In this document: positions 1-8,077 of the stretch, piece by piece | How the letters are laid out: each line of letters begins with the position of its first letter | How positions within the stretch are numbered: the stretch's first letter is position 1 | Assembly (NCBI RefSeq): GCF_030708075.1 | Contig: NZ_CP117982.1 | Coordinates: forward strand, 2,559,302-2,623,301 | DNA: 64,000 bases | Direction: 5' to 3' | From: Candidatus Epulonipiscium viviparus | Lineage (GTDB): Bacteria > Bacillota > Clostridia > Lachnospirales > Cellulosilyticaceae | Notes under the pieces: generated by a model | Told to the model about the DNA's origin: nothing | Databases searched by the model: none | The model's input: only the letters and a program-made list of their open reading frames with translations | Translations under genes and position numbers: made by a program

Positions 1-240
1 GCCAGGTCTAATATCTAGTGTTCCGGTAACAACAATGGGTTCACCCGTTAAATATATAACCTCTTTATAAGGAAGAGTGTATTGGTCGTCGAAATTAAAT
101 TTATCTTGAGCAAGAGCGATTCCGGTTGGAATTTTGGTTCCTGGTGTAGCCCCGCCAAAGTAGCCAAGTTCACCTTCAAGTGCAAATGTGTTAGTCGTCA
201 TAATCCCTAAACAGAGGACTACACCTAAAAATTTTTTCAT
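1..240 (-). CDS. Secreted protein of unknown function, 3' part cut by window edge
   Basis: Open reading frame of 80 codons that runs off the left edge of the window, so the C-terminus is missing. The N-terminus is a typical signal peptide: MKK, a hydrophobic core (FLGVVLCLGIMTT) and a small-residue end before LEGELGYF, so the product is probably exported. A purine-rich ribosome binding site (AGGGGGAGC) lies just before the ATG at 238-240. It follows the 592-residue secreted protein gene by 24 bases on the same strand, so the two are probably co-transcribed. I do not recognise the mature sequence, and no domain can be assigned from about 60 residues. Confidence 0.7.
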   Translation of the reverse strand, partial: MKKFLGVVLCLGIMTTNTFALEGELGYFGGATPGTKIPTGIALAQDKFNFDDQYTLPYKEVIYLTGEPIVVTGTLDIRPG

Positions 241-264
241 TTTGCTCCCCCTATTCAATAATCG

Positions 265-2043
265 CTATTTAACTAGCATAATGTATCCATCTACCTGTGG
301 TGCCTCATCATCATCGCCGCCACCGTTTGCGTCATCTATAAGATTGAGCAATTCGTCGGTAAGCATCACAGATACTTTATCCCCTTTTTCGAGCTTGGAA
401 GAATCTACTAATTCACCGTTTTTAATAATTAAGCTTCCTGGCAACATTGTAAATTGAACCCCCAAATTTGTTTGATCTAATTGTCTCCAAAGATTTTCGT
501 CCACATTATAATAGAAGACATCTTTTAGTGAGACGTTGCCATCGTCATCAGCATCGAATATCTCGCCTTTTGCCACTTCTCTGGTATATGGAATTTTAGA
601 AACGGCAATGGCTCTGTCGCCGTCCGCAACGATGGTAAATATTTCGCTCATTTCTGTTGTTGGGCCATAGTCTAAAAACTCGTTGAGTCCATCTGCGTTA
701 AAGCCCTCCTCGTCTACATAAAATCTGGTGTCATTGTCGAGCGCAAAAGTTCGAGGCTGCGGATGATAATGCCATTCATCATTTTTTAGCAACGAAAATG
801 TTTCAACTACAAATAAGTCGTGATCATCAATTTTTTTAATAGTTCCGCGATATATGGTAAGTGGCCCTTGCCCGATATTTTCAACGGTTTTGGCAACAAG
901 CAAGTTGTCGTCTGAATCAATTACGGCCTGAATTGTATCTCCCACCAAGATATTTGCTGGCGATACCAAGCGCTCTCCTTTTATAATGATCGAATCTGCA
1001 TTTGGAATAACCACGTCGCCCCCAAGTAACCGAATTTCTGTTGCAGATACATCTACTACCATATTAGGATCGAGGCTTTTTGTAAACCCATCGCTAAGAG
1101 ACATCTTGGCAACGCTGTCTCGGCCCAAGAAGTTTTCTATCGCAACATACGCAGTCATATCTGAGCCACTAATATATTTGCTTACATAGTCGAAGGATGT
1201 GCGAGTTCCTTCTATATAGGCATTAAAATTACGAGGATCTGTATTAAATGTTGCGATATCGATGTATTGCCCAAAGCCAGTTTGCTCTAATAATCGAGCA
1301 TCTGCAAGTTTGAGGGTGTTGTCAAATCCACCAAGCTGAAGAACATTGCCTTTATATATGTCATTTACTATTCTGCTATCTGGATCAACAACGATCTCTA
1401 TAACATCTTCTTCTATAATGCCATGGCCGAGATGCTTGCGAGACAGCAGAAATTTAGCCCACTCGCCAGGACGTATGCTCGATAAAGAGATTGGACGACC
1501 TAACTTGGTTGCAAATGTGGAAATAGGAGTAATGTATCTAAAAAATTGCCCTTCTTCATCTGTAAAAGTGATTTCGGCGTTTCCTTGATTGAGAAAGCGT
1601 ATATTGTTGATTTGACCATATCTCATTGTGTAGTCAACATAAGCGCTGATATATTGAATGTATCCTTGCGAATCAGTGCGCAAATAAATATTGTCGCCGG
1701 GTTTGATATTTTCTATTGTCGTGTCTCTTCCGTCATATTCAAACGATGGAAAAAGTTCATCTATATAACCAACTCGGTCTTCGATTTCTTCGATATTTTG
1801 TTTTTCTACTGCAAGGTCTGAAGTATAGTATGGAGCGGTCACTATTGCTCCGTCTTTATTTTTATAAGTGAGATATCCGAGCATTGGATGGTTTTCGATC
1901 ACGAGACCGCGGTCTTCGTAAATTGTACCGACCAATGCTTCGTTGTATTCGTCTTCTGTATAATAAAAGTTTATAGCGTATATATTTGGTACTGCGGTAA
2001 AAAACGTTAATGCAGCTAAAGCAGCAGTCAGTGCTCTTTTCAT
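265..2043 (-). CDS. Large secreted protein with repeated beta-rich modules, function unknown
   Basis: A 592-residue protein with a clear signal peptide (residues 1 to about 23, ending in NIYA) and a strong GGGGGG-type ribosome binding site. No transmembrane segment follows and no SLH or LysM repeat is visible. The mature part is acidic and looks like repeated beta-rich units: phrases of the type L/I-x-x-GD-x-I/V-x-V-x-x-D recur near residues 114 (PGDNIYLRTD), 365 (VGDTIQAVID) and 555 (KGDKVSVMLTD). Between them are phrases such as KGNVLQLGG, RGTIKKIDDHD and KGEIFDADDDG, each starting a strand-turn-strand pattern. The tail has a GGGDDDE stretch. It is probably an extracellular or wall-associated protein and shares an operon with the partial secreted gene downstream. 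Family not recognised. Confidence 0.75.
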   Translation of the reverse strand: MKRALTAALAALTFFTAVPNIYAINFYYTEDEYNEALVGTIYEDRGLVIENHPMLGYLTYKNKDGAIVTAPYYTSDLAVEKQNIEEIEDRVGYIDELFPSFEYDGRDTTIENIKPGDNIYLRTDSQGYIQYISAYVDYTMRYGQINNIRFLNQGNAEITFTDEEGQFFRYITPISTFATKLGRPISLSSIRPGEWAKFLLSRKHLGHGIIEEDVIEIVVDPDSRIVNDIYKGNVLQLGGFDNTLKLADARLLEQTGFGQYIDIATFNTDPRNFNAYIEGTRTSFDYVSKYISGSDMTAYVAIENFLGRDSVAKMSLSDGFTKSLDPNMVVDVSATEIRLLGGDVVIPNADSIIIKGERLVSPANILVGDTIQAVIDSDDNLLVAKTVENIGQGPLTIYRGTIKKIDDHDLFVVETFSLLKNDEWHYHPQPRTFALDNDTRFYVDEEGFNADGLNEFLDYGPTTEMSEIFTIVADGDRAIAVSKIPYTREVAKGEIFDADDDGNVSLKDVFYYNVDENLWRQLDQTNLGVQFTMLPGSLIIKNGELVDSSKLEKGDKVSVMLTDELLNLIDDANGGGDDDEAPQVDGYIMLVK

Positions 2044-2166
2044 CTTTACCCCCCGATTGATTTTTGTCGTTGTCAGATCAAAAATGTAAAATTGCCTATA
2101 ATTTATATTTCGGTAAAATTAGCAAGAAAATTATTACAGCAGTGTGACTTTTAGGAGTATTTTGTA

Positions 2167-2925
2167 TTACTTGGTATTTTGAGTCAATTTAGTGGCTTGG
2201 CCCTTTAGATGATAAGGGATTACTGCGAGGATGATAGTACAAATTTTGTTTATTGCACCGGGAATAATGAGAGCCTTATCTTGAAGGGTTCCGTTGTATG
2301 CGGCTGATGCGACGCGAGCGGGATGCATTGCAGTGAGATTTGCAATGGTGCTTTTTTTCAGATTAGCACGCGATTGAAAATTGGTTTTGGTTGGCCCAGG
2401 TGCAAGAACGCTAACTCGAAGCCCCTCGGCTCTCAATGCCAAGCCCAAGCTGAGAATATATGCTTTTGATGCGTAGTAGGTCGCCATATATGGGCCGGGC
2501 GCAAACGCTGCGGTAGATGCGACCATCAGTATATGTGCGTTCTGATGAAGTAGCGGAAGTACTTTCTTTAAGAAAATGGTGGAAGCGGTGATGTTTACGT
2601 TTATAATATTTTCGTCGGCCATTTTTGATGCAACAGAAAATGAACCGAAGTATCCAACGCCTGCGTTATTCATAAAGAATGTGATATTTTTGTGGAGCGG
2701 AGCAAGCTTATGGAGTAGCCTATCTACTTCTTCTTTAGATGTTAGATCAACTTTATATGTGAGAACATCAAGCTCAAATGTATTTACAATCAGATAGGCC
2801 AGGTCGTCTAGCTTTTTGGTGTTTCGACCTAGCGCAATGATGTTGTAGCCTTCTTTTGCAAGCTTGATTGCCATTGCAGCACCGATGCCGCTGCTTGCTC
2901 CTGTGATAAGTGCGTATTCTTGCAT
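2167..2925 (-). CDS. Short-chain dehydrogenase/reductase (SDR family)
   Basis: A 252-residue classical SDR. The NAD(P)-binding glycine motif TGASSGIG is at residues 8-15, NNAGVG follows about residue 88, and the catalytic tyrosine and lysine sit in YYASK near residue 155, preceded by the active-site serine in VASTAAF. The order and length match cytosolic NADPH-dependent SDRs of the YqjQ/DltE type, but substrate cannot be read from sequence. The C-terminal 40 residues contain a hydrophobic stretch (IILAVIPYHLKG) that may associate with membrane. It is the last gene of the operon headed by the COG0523 GTPase, 12 bases after rimI, with a good site AAGGAGAATCC before ATG. Confidence 0.85.
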   Translation of the reverse strand: MQEYALITGASSGIGAAMAIKLAKEGYNIIALGRNTKKLDDLAYLIVNTFELDVLTYKVDLTSKEEVDRLLHKLAPLHKNITFFMNNAGVGYFGSFSVASKMADENIINVNITASTIFLKKVLPLLHQNAHILMVASTAAFAPGPYMATYYASKAYILSLGLALRAEGLRVSVLAPGPTKTNFQSRANLKKSTIANLTAMHPARVASAAYNGTLQDKALIIPGAINKICTIILAVIPYHLKGQATKLTQNTK

Positions 2926-2937
2926 AATGGATTCTCC

Positions 2938-3372
2938 TTAAAATTCTAATTTCATGATGATGGCATCCTCGGGAGGACACTTATAATAGTTTTTGCGAAC
3001 AGAAATCGGTACAAATCCAAACTTGGCATATAGATGCTTTGCGGTGGCATTGGATGCGCGAACTTCTAAAAAAGCAGAGACAGCGGCAGAACTTTTTAAT
3101 GAAGCAATCAGAGTGGTTAATAAATTTGTTGCAATGCCAAGATTGCGATGCGTCGTCGCAACGGCTACGTTGGTGATGTTTGCTTCGCCCACTACTAGCC
3201 AATATCCTGCGTATCCGACAACAGTACCTGCATCGGTGGCAACGAAGTATGTTGCAATTGGATTGTTAAGATCAGTTAAAATTTCCAGATGACTCCATGG
3301 TAGGCTAAATGTTTGTGCCTCTATTGCGGAGATTTCTGTTGCGTCTATATTTAATGCTTTTCTAATTGTCAT
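2938..3372 (-). CDS. rimI: Ribosomal protein bS18-alanine N-acetyltransferase-like GNAT protein RimI
   Basis: A GNAT-fold acetyltransferase of 144 residues, the usual RimI length, when started at MTIRKALN. A longer open frame exists upstream, but it overlaps tsaB deeply and has no added homology. The acetyl-CoA-binding segment is RNLGIATNLL near residue 80, and the C-terminal part (LEVRASNATAKHLYAKFGF) is the classic RimI ending, with the catalytic tyrosine in LYAKFGF. RimI acetylates the N-terminal alanine of ribosomal protein S18 in enteric bacteria; its target in Firmicutes is less certain. The gene overlaps the end of tsaB by 11 bases, the usual tsaE-tsaB-rimI arrangement. The ribosome binding site is weak, consistent with translational coupling. 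Confidence 0.88.
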   Translation of the reverse strand: MTIRKALNIDATEISAIEAQTFSLPWSHLEILTDLNNPIATYFVATDAGTVVGYAGYWLVVGEANITNVAVATTHRNLGIATNLLTTLIASLKSSAAVSAFLEVRASNATAKHLYAKFGFVPISVRKNYYKCPPEDAIIMKLEF

Positions 3373-4045
3373 GTTCGAGTTCCGCTTGAGGCTTTCTAAT
3401 ATATATTGGGGCAAATGTATTTGCGTTGGTGGTTTCACCATTTTTATATTTCGTTTCGGCTATCATTGCCAATGCAGAAGCGCGAGTATATTCTATAAAG
3501 CTGGGCGCAAACGTCGCGGCATCGCCCAAGGCTTCGGTGATTTTATGGCGATAAACGTTTAGACCGTCGCCCACAAAGTAGACTTGGCTGTTTTCTACAG
3601 TAAACTTGGCAAGCATATCATCTAATTCAATGGCCAAATACTCGCTAGTTCTGGTGGTTGGTGTAGTATAAGTTGCTGTGTATACTTGATTTTTGCGAGC
3701 ATCTAAGATGGGGCATATGATTTGGTTGCCAGCAGGTGCAGCAGCAGCTAATATATCGAGCGTGTTTACTGCAATGATAGGAATGTTGAGTGCGAGGCAC
3801 ATAGCTTTTGCGGATGCGGCACCGATCCGAAGACCAGTGAAGGATCCCGGACCAGCGGCAATAGCGATAGCGCATATGTCTGCAAGTTGAATATTTAAAA
3901 TTGAAGTGAGAGATTCGAGCATAGGCATAAGTGTTACAGAATGAGTTAGCTTATCATTTATAAAAAATTCTCCCAAAATTTTGCCGTCACGAATAAATGC
4001 GACGCTTCCAGACTGGCTGGATGAATCAATTGCTAAAATTAACAT
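3362..4045 (-). CDS. tsaB: tRNA threonylcarbamoyladenosine biosynthesis protein TsaB
   Basis: A 227-residue protein of the ASKHA fold that serves as the dimerisation partner of TsaD in making the universal t6A37 modification of ANN-decoding tRNAs. The start LILAIDSS and the motif AAGPGSFTGLRIG (about residues 68-80) are diagnostic of TsaB. Residues LDARKNQVY also fit the family. It begins 1 base after tsaE and overlaps rimI at its end. The third partner tsaD, often next in line, is not in this window, so it must be encoded elsewhere. Confidence 0.93.
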   Translation of the reverse strand: MLILAIDSSSQSGSVAFIRDGKILGEFFINDKLTHSVTLMPMLESLTSILNIQLADICAIAIAAGPGSFTGLRIGAASAKAMCLALNIPIIAVNTLDILAAAAPAGNQIICPILDARKNQVYTATYTTPTTRTSEYLAIELDDMLAKFTVENSQVYFVGDGLNVYRHKITEALGDAATFAPSFIEYTRASALAMIAETKYKNGETTNANTFAPIYIRKPQAELEHDN

Positions 4046-4046
4046 T

Positions 4047-4457
4047 TTACTTTACCTCTATTGTTCTAAAATTTTCGCCGCGTTGTAAGTCTTTATCGAT
4101 GTAGATCCACTTTGCGGTAGGAGGAATTTCATCGGCAACTTTATTGGCCCACTCAACGAGACATACGCCGTCGCCATAAAAGTATTCTTCAAAACCTATA
4201 TTATATAGTTCATCGATATCTTCGATTCTGTACATATCAAAATGATATAGTGGCAACACGCCATCGTATACAGAAATTATATTAAAGGTGGGGCTGGTAA
4301 TATCATCGGCAATGCCGAGCCCCTGTGCAAATCCTTTGGAAAATACTGTTTTTCCGGTGCCTAAATCGCCTATTAGGCAGTATATATCGCCTTTTTGTGC
4401 AGACTGTGCTAGAGCTGCTGCAAAATCGAGCGTATCTTGTTCGTTTAAACTGTTCAT
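4047..4457 (-). CDS. tsaE: tRNA threonylcarbamoyladenosine biosynthesis ATPase TsaE
   Basis: A 136-residue P-loop ATPase that drives turnover of the TsaBD complex in t6A synthesis. The Walker A loop GDLGTGKT lies at residues 30-37, followed by the family signature SPTFNII and YHFDMYRI, and a late VEWA motif that acts as the Walker B-like and aromatic region. Length is normal (about 135-155). The gene is followed directly by tsaB and preceded by the COG0523 GTPase gene with a 16-base gap. AAAGGA lies at a sensible distance before ATG. Confidence 0.93.
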   Translation of the reverse strand: MNSLNEQDTLDFAAALAQSAQKGDIYCLIGDLGTGKTVFSKGFAQGLGIADDITSPTFNIISVYDGVLPLYHFDMYRIEDIDELYNIGFEEYFYGDGVCLVEWANKVADEIPPTAKWIYIDKDLQRGENFRTIEVK

Positions 4458-4473
4458 TGGTTATTCCTTTAAA

Positions 4474-5448
4474 TTATATTAATTCGGTTCTGAGTCGGCT
4501 GCCAGTGGTAACAGACATTTGTCGAATTTGTGAGATCTCTCTAACTTTTTTCTCTATGCTAGTGATATCTAAATTTTGTCCTAGTATATTGAGAACGGCA
4601 TGTTTGCTTTTACCAGGTTTAATTTCGATGCAATTTTGCGTGCAGTTTATGCTATAAAGTTTGTCTCCAGCGAGAGCGTAGCCCTTGATACGAAAAATTT
4701 CATCATTTTGAAGAATATAATCGATGAGTTCTAAAATATTATCGTACGTTTTGAGCCTTGCCATAAAGAAGTGATTTTCAATTAAATTTAAGTGACATTC
4801 ATTTATGGCAGTATGAGGGCATTCGCTGCGACCAGCACTTGAGAGAGCGTGCATATCATTATCTGTTAAATCTATCCAATTTTTGGTATATACATCAATT
4901 TTGGATAAATCAAAGTTTGTATTTTTGGAAGAAACAAATTTGGTAAGATCTATAATAGTAGAATCTATTTCTGCTTCTGTATATGATTGCGTATCGCTAA
5001 CTACGATAGCGCCAGTAGAATAAAAATGAGATAAGAAAATGTGTTCGTAGGCTTCGGTGGCAAATTTCATAAAATCTGGCTTTACAATAGTGACGATACT
5101 ATTTAAAATACAATTCTTTGCAATTTGAGGATTATTCCAAAGTGAAAAAAACGTATCTAAATTGTATATTCCAGAAGGTTCGATAATAACTCTATCAAAG
5201 CCCTGCTGAACAGCCTCTAGGATAAATGCAATCAGCTTTTCTTTTTGGGTGCAACACACACAGCCACCAGAAATCTCGGTAACCTCTAGCTCGTTTTCTC
5301 GTAAGAAAGCTCCGTCTATTCCAGCCAAGCCAAATTCATTTTCTATAATCAAGATTTTTTCGCCAAATTCACGTAAATATAAAGCATATTTGGTAATAAA
5401 AGTGGTTTTTCCTGCTCCTAAAAATCCTGTTATAATATCGATATTCAT
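4474..5448 (-). CDS. COG0523-family GTPase (CobW/YjiA/ZNG1-type metal chaperone)
   Basis: A 324-residue protein of the G3E GTPase family. The start MNIDIITGFLGAGKTT places the Walker A at residues 8-15; an upstream in-frame ATG was rejected because AAAGGA sits 7 bases before this one. The metal-binding motif CxCC, as CVCC, is at residues 63-66 in the setting GGCVCCTQKEKL. The C-terminal half has the looser CobW-C character, with YALAGDKLYSINC. Members of the family deliver zinc, cobalt or nitrile-hydratase iron to client proteins; the metal cannot be deduced here. There is no visible zinc-regulated element. Leading a t6A operon is an unusual place for it. Confidence 0.85.
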   Translation of the reverse strand: MNIDIITGFLGAGKTTFITKYALYLREFGEKILIIENEFGLAGIDGAFLRENELEVTEISGGCVCCTQKEKLIAFILEAVQQGFDRVIIEPSGIYNLDTFFSLWNNPQIAKNCILNSIVTIVKPDFMKFATEAYEHIFLSHFYSTGAIVVSDTQSYTEAEIDSTIIDLTKFVSSKNTNFDLSKIDVYTKNWIDLTDNDMHALSSAGRSECPHTAINECHLNLIENHFFMARLKTYDNILELIDYILQNDEIFRIKGYALAGDKLYSINCTQNCIEIKPGKSKHAVLNILGQNLDITSIEKKVREISQIRQMSVTTGSRLRTELI

Positions 5449-5574
5449 AAAATAATCCTTTCTGTCTTTAAAGACTATATGACTAAATATTTGCATTATA
5501 ATTAAATAGTTGATGACGAAACTAATTATACGCTAATTTTGGAAATTTTAAAATACTTTTTTTTATTGGGTGCC

Positions 5575-5602
5575 TTGAATAGAAATTTGTTAATGGTAAA
5601 CT
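5575..5602 (+). promoter_or_regulatory. Possible sigma-A promoter of the PAP2 gene
   Basis: TTGAAT and TAAACT separated by 16 bases, about 35 bases upstream of the PAP2 start codon. It is a moderate match to the vegetative consensus. Confidence 0.4.
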
Positions 5603-5637
5603 AGTGTAGTAATCTAATATTTTGTAGGAGGAATGCC

Positions 5638-6468
5638 ATGCAAACTGAAATAGCAATATTGCAATATCTAGAGTCTATTAGAACACCATTTCTAAATATG
5701 CTAATTGAAACCGGTACATTTTCGGCAGAGCTCATTTTTTTGGGAGCTATAATTGTGGCGCTATATTGGTGTGTGGATAAAGACTTTGCGTATAAGCTGG
5801 TTTTTATTGTGTTAGTGAATGCACTGCTAACAAGTTGCATTAAAGCTATCGTTAGAAAGCCGAGACCGTTTGAATTAGGAATCGTTCGACCGCTTAGAGT
5901 GCACACTGCATCAGGATACTCGTTTCCAAGTGGACATACGTCGACGGCCGCAAGTTTTTGGGGTGGAGCATATTCATTAATAAAAAATAAAAGCATGTTG
6001 ATAGTTGCAGTTATAATGACGCTCTTTGTTGGGTTTACGAGACTATACTTAGGAGTACATTTTCCGATTGATGTTATAGGAGGCATTTTGGTGGGAATAA
6101 TTAGCATCATTATTGCCAATTATATAATAGCAAATGATAAGTGGCTGTTGTGGATATTGGGGTTTTTGACCTTAATGGCTTTGGTGTTTCCGGTATCAGA
6201 AGAAGTGATGATGTCTATAGGAAGCTTATTTGGATTGGTTAGTGGAGTTGCTTTCGAAAAAAAATACGTTGATATGAAAGTTCAGACCACATTTAAAAAT
6301 CAGATTGCTAAAATAATTATAGGCATTGTTGGAACAGGGCTGATTTATGTAGCGATAGAAGCAACGACATTGGATATAAAGATTGTAGATATAATTAAAT
6401 ACATTTTGCTAATTTGGTATGTAACAGCTGGTGCTCCATATATTTTCAAAAAGTTAAAAATTGCCTAA
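5638..6468 (+). CDS. PAP2-superfamily membrane phosphatase
   Basis: A 276-residue integral membrane protein with the three phosphatase motifs of the PAP2 family: K-x6-RP as KAIVRKPRP (residues 69-77), PSGH (97-100), and R-x5-H-x3-D as RLYLGVHFPID (135-145). The hydrophobic segments around these motifs and four or five further helices in the C-terminal third suggest eight to nine membrane spans. The family dephosphorylates lipid phosphates such as undecaprenyl pyrophosphate or phosphatidic acid on the outer face of the membrane; which substrate is used cannot be told. The ribosome binding site is TAGGAGGAATGCC. The final codons overlap the region just before fprA, suggesting co-transcription. 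Confidence 0.88.
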   Translation: MQTEIAILQYLESIRTPFLNMLIETGTFSAELIFLGAIIVALYWCVDKDFAYKLVFIVLVNALLTSCIKAIVRKPRPFELGIVRPLRVHTASGYSFPSGHTSTAASFWGGAYSLIKNKSMLIVAVIMTLFVGFTRLYLGVHFPIDVIGGILVGIISIIIANYIIANDKWLLWILGFLTLMALVFPVSEEVMMSIGSLFGLVSGVAFEKKYVDMKVQTTFKNQIAKIIIGIVGTGLIYVAIEATTLDIKIVDIIKYILLIWYVTAGAPYIFKKLKIA

Positions 6469-6487
6469 TTGGGAAGGAGAAGTGAAA

Positions 6488-7696
6488 ATGATAGAAATAA
6501 CAAAAAATTTATTTTGGGTTGGTGCAAAAGATCCTCAGCTGCGAGTGTTTGATATAATAATGGAAACAGAATTTGGAACAACATACAACTCGTATTTGCT
6601 AAAGAACAAATCTGACGATGGGAAAAATGCATTTGTATTATTTGAAACTGTGAAAGATAAGTTTTTTGATGAGTTTTTGGCAAGATTAAAAGAAGATGTA
6701 GAAAATCTGAGTGACATTAAATATTTGGTGGTAAATCACACAGAGCCAGACCATTCGGGATCGGTTATGCAATTATTGGCGTTATTACCAGATATAACCA
6801 TTATTAGCTCTGCAATAGCGAAGAAGTATCTGGAAAATATCGCTAATAAGCCATTTAACCATATGGCTGCCAAAGAAGGTGTTGCAATAAAGTTGGGCTC
6901 GCATACGCTGGAGTTTAAGAACGTTCCTCAGCTACATTGGCCAGATACGATATACACTTATATAGTAGAGGAAAAAACGTTAGTTACGTGTGATTCATTT
7001 GGTGCGCACTATTCAAGCGATAAATGTTTCTACAGCCAGCTATCTGATAAGGAAATTGTAGATTTTGATAAGGCATATCAGTATTATTACAATATGATTA
7101 TGGGACCATTTAAACCATTTGTATTAAAGGCTTTGGATAAGATAGCAGATTTAGAGATACAATTTGTGGCGCCGGGGCATGGACTAATTTTTGATGCGTC
7201 AAATTTTTGTAAATATAAAGAGTTGTATAGAAAATGGTCTGAAGAAACCGTGCAGAAAGATCTAGATGTTGTAATTGGTTATGTATCAGCATATGGATAT
7301 ACAAAAAAGATTGCAGAGAAAATAGAAGCGATTGTAACGGCAGCAGGCAAAAAAGTGGAGTCGATAGACCTTGCCACGTATGATATAGAAAAGTTTATGG
7401 CAAAGGTGAGCTCGTCTAGCGCGCTGTTACTTGGCTCTCCTACGATAGTGGCAGAAGCATTGCCTCAAATTTGGCAAGTATTATCGTCTTTGAATGCTAT
7501 TTTAAATAAAGGCCTAACTGTTGGAGCATTTGGTTCGTATGGTTGGAGTGGTGAAGCCGTAAAAAATATTAGCGACCGATTCACTCAGCTAAAACTGAAG
7601 CAGCCTGTGGCTCCGCTATCGATTATTTTTAATCCCTCAGATACAGATATGGAGAAGATAGAAACTTTTGCAGGAGCAATTTTGGAAAGTTTATAG
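6488..7696 (+). CDS. Flavodiiron protein (FprA-type A-type flavoprotein)
   Basis: A 402-residue two-domain protein. The N-terminal metallo-beta-lactamase-like domain carries the di-iron ligands H84-x-E86-x-D88-H89 in NHTEPDHSG, with further ligands in LHWPD, CDSFGAH and APGHG. From about residue 255 a flavodoxin domain begins at VVIGYVSAYGYT, the FMN phosphate-binding loop. Proteins of this family reduce O2 to water, or NO to N2O, and protect strict anaerobes. All expected iron ligands are present. Start chosen at MIEITKNLFW because GGAAGGAGAAG precedes it; the longer frame overlaps the PAP2 gene. No rubredoxin gene is nearby to supply electrons. Confidence 0.92.
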   Translation: MIEITKNLFWVGAKDPQLRVFDIIMETEFGTTYNSYLLKNKSDDGKNAFVLFETVKDKFFDEFLARLKEDVENLSDIKYLVVNHTEPDHSGSVMQLLALLPDITIISSAIAKKYLENIANKPFNHMAAKEGVAIKLGSHTLEFKNVPQLHWPDTIYTYIVEEKTLVTCDSFGAHYSSDKCFYSQLSDKEIVDFDKAYQYYYNMIMGPFKPFVLKALDKIADLEIQFVAPGHGLIFDASNFCKYKELYRKWSEETVQKDLDVVIGYVSAYGYTKKIAEKIEAIVTAAGKKVESIDLATYDIEKFMAKVSSSSALLLGSPTIVAEALPQIWQVLSSLNAILNKGLTVGAFGSYGWSGEAVKNISDRFTQLKLKQPVAPLSIIFNPSDTDMEKIETFAGAILESL

Positions 7697-7700
7697 AAAA

Positions 7701-7745
7701 AATACTCCGAGGCTAAATGAATAGCTTGGGAGTATTTATTTTTTT
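7701..7745. terminator. Bidirectional rho-independent terminator
   Basis: AATACTCC pairs with GGAGTATT around a GGCT/AGCT inner stem. A T-run follows on the plus strand and a matching A-run precedes it, so it can serve both fprA and the convergent DUF378 gene. Confidence 0.75.
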
Positions 7746-7750
7746 CCTGT

Positions 7751-7972
7751 TTATTGATCGGAGTAAGAGTCATTTGATACTCTGCCAAATAAGGTCAGAG
7801 CATAAATCCCACATATTCCGATTATGGCGTAAATAACTCGGCTTACCCAACTTGCCCATCCACCAAAAATTAGTGAAATCAAATCAAATTGGAAAAAGCC
7901 TATTAAGCCCCAGTTAATCGCACCAATGACCACAAGGGTCAAAGCTATATAATCGAAAGTTCTAGTGTTCAT
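7751..7972 (-). CDS. Small DUF378-family membrane protein
   Basis: A 73-residue protein with two hydrophobic helices: IALTLVVIGAINWGLIGFF (about residues 8-26) and VSRVIYAIIGICGIYALTLF. The phrase GAINWGLIG is the hallmark of DUF378 (YuzA-like) proteins, whose function is unknown. I chose the ATG start (MNTRTF) because AAAGGTGG lies 8 bases upstream; a GTG four codons earlier overlaps that site. It stands alone on the minus strand between fprA and the YhcC-like gene. Confidence 0.82.
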   Translation of the reverse strand: MNTRTFDYIALTLVVIGAINWGLIGFFQFDLISLIFGGWASWVSRVIYAIIGICGIYALTLFGRVSNDSYSDQ

Positions 7973-8077
7973 AATAACTGCCACCTTTCTTTTATCTTGC
8001 GATAATAGTAGTATAAGCAGAAAAATAAAAAATAATCATATATTATGATGGAAGTTTGCACCAATTGGAGAGAAGCT

